64,000 nucleotides of DNA from assembly GCA_964494625.1 (NCBI GenBank), contig CAZBRT010000002.1, positions 919,160-983,159 of the forward strand, given 5' to 3'. Made by a program: the position numbers and the translations under genes. Below the pieces are notes generated by a model. That model ran no database searches, was not told where the DNA came from, and saw only the letters and a program-made list of their open reading frames with translations. Shown here piece by piece: positions 42,762-49,566 of this stretch. The DNA comes from UBA2784 sp964494625. Lineage in GTDB: Bacteria > Pseudomonadota > Alphaproteobacteria > Micropepsales > Micropepsaceae. Positions within the stretch are counted from its first letter, which is position 1. Each line of letters begins with the position of its first letter.

Positions 42762-42786
42762 ATGATTATTTGATGATTTAATGATT
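42762..42786. promoter_or_regulatory. AT-rich direct repeats before the His-rich/RHH operon
   Basis: ATGATT occurs at 42762, 42773 and 42781 within a sharply AT-rich patch (about 42735-42790) in otherwise GC-rich DNA; TGATGATT is repeated with 11-nt spacing. Ribbon-helix-helix proteins commonly bind tandem short repeats, and the second gene of the operon encodes one. A strong Shine-Dalgarno (AGGAGGT, 42831-42837) follows. Confidence 0.45.
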
Positions 42787-42842
42787 GACTTGTGCTGAGG
42801 CCTTGGCATGATGCTTTCCATCAAGCCCAGAGGAGGTCCTTC

Positions 42843-43151
42843 ATGAGCAAGGTGAGTGTCGGTGTCGGCGAAGAATTTCCGTTGCAGGAGCCATCCATCG
42901 CCGGCCCTGGTGGCGGGCGTCACTGGCGCCATCACCACAACGGCCACAGGCGTGGCCGCCATCGTCATGGCGCGGCATTGTTCTTTCTTCCGGTGCTCGC
43001 TGCTGGCGTGACGGCTGCGATCAGCTATCCCCTGGAAACGCTGGCGGGGGCAGGCGCGCTTCTTCTGGTTGCGCTTGTGGGTCACGGGATTTGGCATCTC
43101 TTCCGCCGCAAATCGTCCGGCGATGTGTCATCGGCGAAGGGTGACATGTGA
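42843..43151 (+). CDS. His/Gly-rich small membrane protein
   Basis: The 102 aa protein has a soluble, His-rich N-terminus (HWRHHHNGHRRGRHRHG at about residues 27-43) followed by two hydrophobic spans (about 45-62 and 68-86) and a basic C-terminus. I do not recognise it. The start is fixed by a perfect AGGAGGT at 42831-42837. Its stop codon overlaps the next start (TGATG). The histidine cluster suggests metal or proton binding on one membrane side, but that is inference only. Confidence 0.7.
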   Translation: MSKVSVGVGEEFPLQEPSIAGPGGGRHWRHHHNGHRRGRHRHGAALFFLPVLAAGVTAAISYPLETLAGAGALLLVALVGHGIWHLFRRKSSGDVSSAKGDM

Positions 43152-43417
43152 TGCGCCACCGTCATTTCGGACATCATCGCCATGGCGAGGGCGAGGCGCC
43201 TGAACGCGCAACGACTCGCGTGCAGCTGGAACTGCCGCCTCAGGCCATGGAGCGGCTGCAACGCCTCAAGGAAAAGACCGAGGCGGCGTCCTATGCCGAA
43301 GTGATCCGCAATGCCTTGCGCGTTTTCGAGGCGCTGGCAGATGAGCACGAGAAGGGGGCGTCGTTCCTTCTGCGGCAGGCCGATGGCGAGACAGCCCACT
43401 ACAAGATTTTCGTTTAG
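43151..43417 (+). CDS. Ribbon-helix-helix protein with a His-rich N-terminus
   Basis: The 88 aa protein starts MRHRHFGHHRHGEGEAPERA, then has a beta-strand TTRVQLELPPQAM and two helices (ERLQRLKEKTEAASYAEVI and RNALRVFEALADEHEKGASF), the RHH pattern. The C-terminal LLRQADGETAHYKIFV is conserved in a group of alphaproteobacterial RHH proteins that I recall, without known function. The His-rich head echoes that of the membrane protein encoded just upstream, and the ATG overlaps that gene's stop. Confidence 0.75.
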   Translation: MRHRHFGHHRHGEGEAPERATTRVQLELPPQAMERLQRLKEKTEAASYAEVIRNALRVFEALADEHEKGASFLLRQADGETAHYKIFV

Positions 43418-43737
43418 GGTCGAATTCGCTCCGGTAGCGGCCAAGCGACCGAGATTTGCGTTGCAACCGGCTCGCAAAAAGACCGCCCCTGCGCACAACA
43501 TGTGATCCAGCTCGCCGTCGGCCCGAAAATCAGGCGGCGCGACCGCGATTTGCGTATGAAATCAGCCGATTTGGACTGGAAACAGTCACACGATTCAGTT
43601 AATTCCGCCGTTATAAGGTTTCGTGGCGGAGGTTTGTTAACCCGGCGCTAACCATGGGGGCAGAGTCTCCATGACTGTGGTTCAGGTGCAGACCAAGTCG
43701 GCGGCCATTGCAGGCGCGATCATCAATGGGGGTTCCC
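43418..43737. other. Non-coding region with a 17-nt direct repeat
   Basis: These 320 bases contain no plausible gene. A direct repeat differing at one base, GCGACCGAGATTTGCGT (43445-43461) and GCGACCGCGATTTGCGT (43539-43555), has a period of 94 nt. The right part (43590-43650) is less GC-rich and likely contains the promoter of the exported protein gene at 43738. An ATG at 43671 opens a short frame out of phase with it that I do not consider a gene. Confidence 0.45.
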
Positions 43738-44190
43738 ATGTTTGGGTTTGGTGGATTGAAGCGGATGTTTGTCGCAAGCGTCATTGCGATCAGCGCTTTC
43801 GCGTCAGTGGCACAGGCGGCCACGGTGAGCGAACTCATGGTCCAATACCCGGACGGCGGCAAAGATTTTGGCCTTGCCGTCCATGAGCTTTTTCGTGCCG
43901 ACCCGGTCGGCACAGCGTCTGCGATTGCTCAAGCGTGGCCTACAGCGAATGAGGCTCAGAAATCGGGCATGGTAATGGGCGTGGGTGATGGTGGATGTAC
44001 AGGGAATCAAAGTACCACTGCGATCGTCAAAGGCTTGCTCCCTTTCAAGCCAACCGGAGCTTGTGTTGAAGGTTTCCAGACGCGGCAATCTTCCTTCAAG
44101 CGGACCGCAACCGGCACTGACCAGGGAACCGGATTTGGCGGTGGCTCGATCTCGCCGAACACGCAGCAAACTCCGAACGTCGTTCAATAG
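43738..44190 (+). CDS. Hypothetical exported protein
   Basis: From ATG 43738 the protein is 150 aa with a signal peptide (ending SVAQAATV at about residue 30). The mature part has two cysteines (GDGGCTGNQSTTAIVKGLL and PTGACVEGFQT) that may pair, and a Gly/Thr-rich, low-complexity tail (GTGFGGGSISPNTQQTP). I do not recognise it. It is 44 nt before an outer-membrane barrel gene, so the two may be one unit. Confidence 0.7.
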   Translation: MFGFGGLKRMFVASVIAISAFASVAQAATVSELMVQYPDGGKDFGLAVHELFRADPVGTASAIAQAWPTANEAQKSGMVMGVGDGGCTGNQSTTAIVKGLLPFKPTGACVEGFQTRQSSFKRTATGTDQGTGFGGGSISPNTQQTPNVVQ

Positions 44191-44234
44191 GTCCGGAGCG
44201 TTCTTGCGGCAAAAATCAAGTTGCGGTGATCGAG

Positions 44235-45524
44235 ATGAAGCAGTTCTGGAAAAACGGACCCAAGGGGCGCGCAGCGGCATTTGCCGCGCTTGCCATTGCG
44301 CCAGCCGTACTTGGTCTGGGCGCGGGACTTTCGTTCGCCGACGGTGCTGATGCGCCGACCAGCGTTGACGACCGCTTTGACAGCAATAACGGCACGCCCG
44401 GCATCCAGTCGGGGCCGTGGATCATCCGCCCCAGCGTGACACTTGCCATCGGCCACGACGACAATGTGCTGGCCAGCGGCGACGTGCCCGAAATCGAGAG
44501 CATGTATCTGCGCCTCTCGGGTGCCTTTGACGCGCGCGCCGACATGGGCATGAGCATTTTCCGCGTGCAGGCCGAGCTCGGGCATACATGGTTCACCGAT
44601 GCTGATGACCTCAATTTTGCGGACGGTTCCGTCGGTGTGACGCTGGAACATGCGTTCACGCAATTCACGCGCGCGATCATCTCGGCCTCGTTCAATTCAT
44701 CGGTCAGCTTTCCGGCCGGCGAAGGCGTGACCGTCTTTGGCGTGTTCGATCCCTATATCAACCATGCGCGGGTGAACTCGGTGCCTGTGAGCCTCACCCT
44801 GCGCCACGACAACGAGGCGTGGTTCATCCAGGGCAAAGGCAGCGTGACATGGCGCTGGAACGAGGATCGCGAGACCGCAGGCGGCCTCACCATCGACCAG
44901 AGCTTCAATGACGGCACCACCACTGATTTTTCGCTGCGGGTCGGCCGTCACATCTCGCCGGACCTTGCGCTCTTTGCCGAGGCCGGCCGTTCGGAAAGCA
45001 GCTATGACGAGGACAGCGCTGACAACAGCGGCTGGCGCTATGTCGGCGGCTTTGAAGCGAACCTCACGAATGTGCTCCACGGCGAAGTTTTCGCCGGTTA
45101 CCAAACGCGCGAATATGCCAACACGGGCGACATTGGCGGCTTCACCTACGGAGCCGACTTCACCTGGTTTGCATCCGAGCTTCTCTCGATCACGTTCGCG
45201 GCCTCGCGTGATTTCGGTGCCCAGCGCGTCGTCACCGGCCTTGGCAACGACATCGTGCCGGTCAGGATCGACCGCGTTTCACTGGAAGCGGATTGGGAAG
45301 TCCTGCGCAACCTGATCCTGAGCGGCATGTTCTCGTGGCAGTCGAGCGAATATGAATTGTTCGCCCGCACGGACGAGCGGCGCACCATCGGGGCCGGTTT
45401 CCGCTATGCCTTTGGCGAGACGCTGAGCCTTTCGGGCTCGATCACCCACACGGAAGGCGAGTCGGACTTCATCGCCGATTTCGACCAGACCAAAGTGGGC
45501 GTGGCCCTGACCGCCGGATACTGA
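44235..45524 (+). CDS. Outer-membrane beta-barrel protein
   Basis: From ATG 44235 the protein is 429 aa (GTG 44226 is an alternative start). A signal peptide ends near GLSFADGA. The mature part is made of alternating strands with aromatic and Gly/Asp turns, for example SGPWIIRPSVTLAIGHDDNV, then YLRLSGAFDARADMGMSIFR, and ends KVGVALTAGY, with the C-terminal aromatic residue expected of barrels. The opening resembles BBP2-like barrels found with exopolysaccharide genes, but no such genes are near. It is followed by a strong terminator. Confidence 0.82.
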   Translation: MKQFWKNGPKGRAAAFAALAIAPAVLGLGAGLSFADGADAPTSVDDRFDSNNGTPGIQSGPWIIRPSVTLAIGHDDNVLASGDVPEIESMYLRLSGAFDARADMGMSIFRVQAELGHTWFTDADDLNFADGSVGVTLEHAFTQFTRAIISASFNSSVSFPAGEGVTVFGVFDPYINHARVNSVPVSLTLRHDNEAWFIQGKGSVTWRWNEDRETAGGLTIDQSFNDGTTTDFSLRVGRHISPDLALFAEAGRSESSYDEDSADNSGWRYVGGFEANLTNVLHGEVFAGYQTREYANTGDIGGFTYGADFTWFASELLSITFAASRDFGAQRVVTGLGNDIVPVRIDRVSLEADWEVLRNLILSGMFSWQSSEYELFARTDERRTIGAGFRYAFGETLSLSGSITHTEGESDFIADFDQTKVGVALTAGY

Positions 45525-45539
45525 CGCAACCTGCTCCTT

Positions 45540-45579
45540 AAGGGCCGGAAGGCGGATTTCCGCCATTTCCGGCCCTTTT
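45540..45579 (+). terminator. Strong intrinsic terminator
   Basis: An outer stem AAGGGCCGGAA/TTCCGGCCCTT (45540-45550, 45567-45577) encloses an inner stem GGCGGA/TCCGCC (45551-45564), followed by TTTTC. It lies 16 nt after the barrel gene's stop codon. Confidence 0.85.
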
Positions 45580-45761
45580 CAATTCGCGGAACTGTGACCG
45601 GGATCAATCCCGGTTTGTTGCGCTCGTCACATTCGCTTCCGGTTTCAGCCACATTTCGCCGTTTTTACTTTCCCCCGACGCTTGCAGATCACATTCTGCA
45701 CCCCGATCTCACGAGGCGACGGCAGTGGCACAGGCTTCTGCCATGCATCACGGGGCGGAAC

Positions 45762-46244
45762 ATGCGCGTTGCGGCACATCTGAAGGCACTGACCTTGGCG
45801 GGACTGATGGCGACAGCTATCGGGACGGGCTATGCGTTTGGCGCACCAAGTGACGTCCCGGCGACCAACGGTGACGCCGCTTCAGCCAGCTGCATGCGCG
45901 TCCCCGAAGGCACGGCCGACGCCGCTGGCGATACGCGCCTTGCTGCCGGTCGCGACTTGTCGGATGCCTGCGTCCCGCAATCCGCCTCCGCGATGGCCAA
46001 TGGCCAAGTCGGTGATGAGGCGGGTGTGCCAGCGCCCGCGGCCGCCCCGGAAGCAGAAGCTGAGGCAAATGCTGAGGCAACTAGCGTCGGGGAAGCGCCG
46101 CAGACGTCTGCCGAGACGCGCTCCATCTTCGGCCTGATCGGCGCGATCTTCCTTGGCATTTTCGAGTTTGTGGTCGGCATCTTTGTCAGCATCGCAAGCG
46201 CCCTTGGCGCGGCCGTGCCGGAGTCGATGATCGCCGTCATCTGA
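45762..46244 (+). CDS. Hypothetical exported protein with a C-terminal membrane segment
   Basis: From ATG 45762 the protein is 160 aa. A signal peptide ends around TGYAFGAP. The mature part has two cysteines (ASASCMRVPEGTAD and LSDACVPQSAS), an Ala/Glu-rich linker (APEAEAEANAEATS) and a long hydrophobic C-terminus (IFGLIGAIFLGIFEFVVGIF). It is probably anchored by that tail. I do not recognise the family; a longer frame to 45594 is not supported by a signal peptide. Confidence 0.6.
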   Translation: MRVAAHLKALTLAGLMATAIGTGYAFGAPSDVPATNGDAASASCMRVPEGTADAAGDTRLAAGRDLSDACVPQSASAMANGQVGDEAGVPAPAAAPEAEAEANAEATSVGEAPQTSAETRSIFGLIGAIFLGIFEFVVGIFVSIASALGAAVPESMIAVI

Positions 46245-46346
46245 GCTTTTCTGAATCCAACCCAGGAACCGGGGCGGCGCCATGCCGTTTGCCCGAAGTG
46301 CTTTCGCGTCCCTTTTCTCTCTCCCCCCCTCCCCCCGCCACATCAA

Positions 46347-46451
46347 ATGAGCTTTCCCATGCCCCGCACCCGCCTTGACCAACTTGCCATCGTTTTCGTC
46401 ATCATTTCGGCTGCCGTCTTCAGCGGCTTTGTCAGCTACGTCGTCATCTGA
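46347..46451 (+). CDS. Single-span membrane micropeptide (34 aa)
   Basis: A small ORF from ATG 46347 (or 46359, giving 30 aa) encodes a basic head (MPRTRLDQ) and one hydrophobic helix (LAIVFVIISAAVFSGFVSYV) ending at the stop. The charge distribution and length are those of a bacterial single-span micropeptide. The upstream sequence (CTCCCCCCCTCCCCCC) has no clear Shine-Dalgarno, so translation is not certain. No function can be given. Confidence 0.4.
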   Translation: MSFPMPRTRLDQLAIVFVIISAAVFSGFVSYVVI

Positions 46452-46556
46452 GGCCGCCCCTTTCCCGCCCGCCCATCTCCTCTATGCTGTCCCCTCTATG
46501 TTGATCGTCGGCCCATTTGGGGTCGCCGCTGACGCATAGGGGGCTGGCGAGGGACT

Positions 46557-47096
46557 TTGGCGAGAACAGCACAGGCATTCGACACGCGGACTGCCCGGCG
46601 CGGCGACGCGCGGCGCATGGGGCAGATCCATGTAGATTCCTGGCGCGAGACCTATGCGTCACTCCTGCCGGCCGAATTGCTCGTGAATCTTTCGGCTGAT
46701 CGCGAGGCGAGCCGCTATGTGCGCACCATCGAGACTTTCCGGCCGGGATTTGCAGCCTTGGTCGCGTGCGACAGTTCGGGGCTTGTCGCCGGTTTCCTGA
46801 CGATGGGACCCAGCCGCCATCAGGCCGGGTATGGCGAGATCTACACGCTTTACGTCGATCCCAATCATGTGGGTCAGGGCATCGGCAGCGCACTCTTCCG
46901 GCATGCCGTACGCGAAGCCGCCTTCGACCGTGCCGGCGGCTTTGACGGCATTGAAATCCGCGTGCTCAAGGGCAATCCGGCAACGCAATTCTACCGGCGC
47001 ATGGGCGCCCACAAGACCGGCGAACTTGCCGCGCGCTTCGGCAATGTTCCCATCACCGAGGAGATATTCCTCCTCGTCGGCAGCGTTGCGCCATGA
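46557..47096 (+). CDS. GNAT-family N-acetyltransferase
   Basis: This 179 aa protein starts at TTG 46557, with GAGGGA just upstream; ATG 46617 is a shorter alternative. GNAT features are TRTARRGDARRMGQIHVDSW, then YGEIYTLYVDPNHVGQGIGS (motif A with the acetyl-CoA-binding loop) and GIEIRVLKGNPATQFYRRMG (motif B). The 3' end overlaps the sulfatase gene by 4 nt, so the two are coupled. The substrate is unknown. Confidence 0.83.
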   Translation: MARTAQAFDTRTARRGDARRMGQIHVDSWRETYASLLPAELLVNLSADREASRYVRTIETFRPGFAALVACDSSGLVAGFLTMGPSRHQAGYGEIYTLYVDPNHVGQGIGSALFRHAVREAAFDRAGGFDGIEIRVLKGNPATQFYRRMGAHKTGELAARFGNVPITEEIFLLVGSVAP

Positions 47097-48649
47097 GCGA
47101 TCCAGGTCCGGCAAGCGCAACCATTCCGCCGCATGAATCCCTGCCGCGTGCGCGCAATGTGATCGTGCTCCTGTTCGACAGCCTCAACCGCCACATGCTG
47201 GGCAGCTACGGGGGCCGCGAATTCGCCACCCCGCATTTCGACCGCTTTGCCGCGCGCGCCGTGTCGTTCGACACGCACTATACCGGCTCGCTGCCATGCA
47301 TGCCCGCGCGTCACGACATTCTCTGCGGCGCGTGGGATTTCCTGTGGCGGCCCTGGGGCTCGGTCGAGATCTGGGAAGATGCGATCACGCATGCGCTGGG
47401 GCGGCGCGGCGTTACCTCGCAACTCATTTCCGATCACCCGCATCTTTTCGAGACGGGCGGCGAGAATTATCACGTCGACTTCACGGCGTGGGATTATCAG
47501 CGCGGCCATGAGGGCGATGCGTGGAAGACAGCCGCCGATCCAAGCTGGGCCGGTGCGCCCCTGATGGGACGGCGCCACAGCAATTATGACAAGTCGCGCG
47601 GCTGGTTTGGCAGCGAAGCGGAGTTTCCCGGCCCCAGGACGATGGCGGCGACGGCGCGCTGGCTTGCCGACAATGCCGGCAAGCATCCGAACTTCTTCCT
47701 GTTCGTGGACGAGTTTGATCCGCACGAACCGTTTGATACGCCCGATCACTACGCGAAGATCACCGATCCCGATTGGGATGGCGCGCCATTGATCTGGCCG
47801 CCTTATGCGAAGGACGCCGTCAAGCGCGGGATCATCACCGAACGCCAGGGCCGCCAGATCCGCGCGCGCTATGGCGCCAAGCTGATGATGATCGATCACT
47901 GGTTCGGCAAGGTGATGGATGAGCTGGACCGCCTGAATCTGTGGGACGACACGCTCGTCATCGTCACCACCGATCATGGCCACTATCTGGGCGAGAAGGA
48001 CATCTGGGGCAAACCCGGTGTTCCCATCCTTGAGCCTATCGGCCGCATTCCCCTGATGATGGCGGGGGCCGGTCTTGCGCCGCGCCGCATCAACGCACTC
48101 ACCACATCGGTTGATCTGCATGCAACGCTTGCCGATCTCTTTGATGTCAAGACACTGATCCGCCAGCGCACGCATGGCGTATCGCTCTTGCCACTGCTTT
48201 CGGACACCGCATCATCCGTGCGCGACCATGTGCTGGCCGGTGTTTGGGGGCGCGAGGTCCATCTCTTTGACGGACGCCTCAAATATGCGCGCGCGCCTGC
48301 GGGCGCGAATGCGCCCTTGCCCATGCTGTCAAACCGCTGGTCAACGATGCCGACACATTTCCTGACACGTGAACAGGAATTGCCGCTGCCGGATGCGCGC
48401 GCTCGGCTTTCGACCATGCCGGGCAGCGATGTGCCCGTGATCCACCAGACCTGGAGCGAAGGCGACCGCGTGCCCTTCTGGGCCTATGCGCAATTTTCCG
48501 GCAATCATCTCTACGACACCCGGGATGATCCCGGCGAGACGCGCAATCTTGCGGGCAGTGCGCTCGAGGCCGAGTGTGCCGCGCGGCTGCGGGCTGCGCT
48601 CAAGGCGGTCGAAGCCCCGGCCGAGCAATTCACGCGGCTGGGACTTTGA
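47093..48649 (+). CDS. Sulfatase / alkaline phosphatase superfamily hydrolase
   Basis: This 518 aa protein has the sulfatase N-terminal metal motif VIVLLFDSLNRHMLGSYGG (Asp29) and the formylglycine signature SLPCMPARHDILCGAW, that is C-x-P-x-R with Cys69. LFVDEFDPHEPFDTPDHY and TLVIVTTDHGHYLGEKDIWG complete the metal site. The Cys needs conversion to formylglycine, by a maturase not seen in this window. It would hydrolyse a sulfate ester, but no sulfated-glycan cluster is adjacent. No signal peptide is apparent, so the enzyme may be cytosolic. Confidence 0.87.
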   Translation: MSDPGPASATIPPHESLPRARNVIVLLFDSLNRHMLGSYGGREFATPHFDRFAARAVSFDTHYTGSLPCMPARHDILCGAWDFLWRPWGSVEIWEDAITHALGRRGVTSQLISDHPHLFETGGENYHVDFTAWDYQRGHEGDAWKTAADPSWAGAPLMGRRHSNYDKSRGWFGSEAEFPGPRTMAATARWLADNAGKHPNFFLFVDEFDPHEPFDTPDHYAKITDPDWDGAPLIWPPYAKDAVKRGIITERQGRQIRARYGAKLMMIDHWFGKVMDELDRLNLWDDTLVIVTTDHGHYLGEKDIWGKPGVPILEPIGRIPLMMAGAGLAPRRINALTTSVDLHATLADLFDVKTLIRQRTHGVSLLPLLSDTASSVRDHVLAGVWGREVHLFDGRLKYARAPAGANAPLPMLSNRWSTMPTHFLTREQELPLPDARARLSTMPGSDVPVIHQTWSEGDRVPFWAYAQFSGNHLYDTRDDPGETRNLAGSALEAECAARLRAALKAVEAPAEQFTRLGL

Positions 48650-48652
48650 ACC

Positions 48653-49471
48653 TCAACGGCCCGCATTCTCGCGATTGCCCGCGCCCTGGGAAAGTTTGCG
48701 CACAAGACCCTGCGGCAAATGACGGGCAAGCCAGGTGATGGCGCGGTTGACGCCGCCGGTCGTGTGCACCGGCTTGTTGCGGGTTGATGCGTCATAGGCC
48801 TCGCGGGCGACTTGTTCCGCTGTCTGCCACATCCATTTCGGCATCTTGTCGACGGCGGCGCGCACATTGGCAGCGTCATGGAATTCGCTGCGGGTAAAGC
48901 CGGGATTGATTGCCGTGACGTGAATGCCGGTGTTGCGGCATTCCGCATTCAGCGCTTCAGAGAAACTGATGAGATGCGCCTTGGCACCACCATAAAGGGT
49001 AAAGCCCGGCGATCCCGGCAGGAGCCCCGCGACCGACGCGATATTGATGATCCGTCCGTAATTGCGCTGGCGCATGCCGGGCAGCGTCAGATGGGCCAGC
49101 ATGCAGGGTGCCGTCATCAGGACCTGGATGAAGCGGGAATGATCATCCCACGGCACTGTGTCGAACCTGCCGCCGACGCCATAGCCCGCATTGTTGATCA
49201 GCACATCGATATTGACGTTCTCGGCCGAAAGCCGCTCCACCAATCGCTGGGGCGCCGCCGGATCGGCGAGATCCTCGGCAATGACGGAAACCTGCACGCC
49301 ATGCCGGGCGCGAATATCTTCGGCCACTTTGACGAGGCGGTCTTCGCGGCGGGCGGTTAACACAAGATTAAAACCGTGCGACGCCCAAACATTGGCCAAT
49401 GAGACGCCGATGCCTGCCGAGGCGCCGGTCACCAATGCTGTGCGGCCTTCGCCGTCGCGTTTGCCTGTCAT
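48653..49471 (-). CDS. SDR-family oxidoreductase
   Basis: This 272 aa classical SDR has TALVTGASAGIGVSLANVWA (the TGxxxGIG motif), DVLINNAGYGVGG, a serine in IINIASVAGLLPG and the catalytic YGGAK. The C-terminal segment HTTGGVNRAITWLARHLPQG is common in the DltE/YqjQ-like branch. The gene is 3 nt from the convergent sulfatase and divergent from the hybrid kinase. The substrate is unknown. Confidence 0.88.
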   Translation of the reverse strand: MTGKRDGEGRTALVTGASAGIGVSLANVWASHGFNLVLTARREDRLVKVAEDIRARHGVQVSVIAEDLADPAAPQRLVERLSAENVNIDVLINNAGYGVGGRFDTVPWDDHSRFIQVLMTAPCMLAHLTLPGMRQRNYGRIINIASVAGLLPGSPGFTLYGGAKAHLISFSEALNAECRNTGIHVTAINPGFTRSEFHDAANVRAAVDKMPKWMWQTAEQVAREAYDASTRNKPVHTTGGVNRAITWLARHLPQGLVRKLSQGAGNRENAGR

Positions 49472-49566
49472 GGAAGCCCCGTCGGCTGTTGCCCTGTTAA
49501 GACTGTGGAAAATCAGTCCGGATAGTCTTGTGGTTGCAATTCAGGCAAATTGGAAGCGCTGACTTC

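Noticed and set aside
43671..43886. Short plus-strand ORF starting at 43671
   Set aside because: It overlaps, out of frame, a gene with a good signal peptide and has no coding features of its own.
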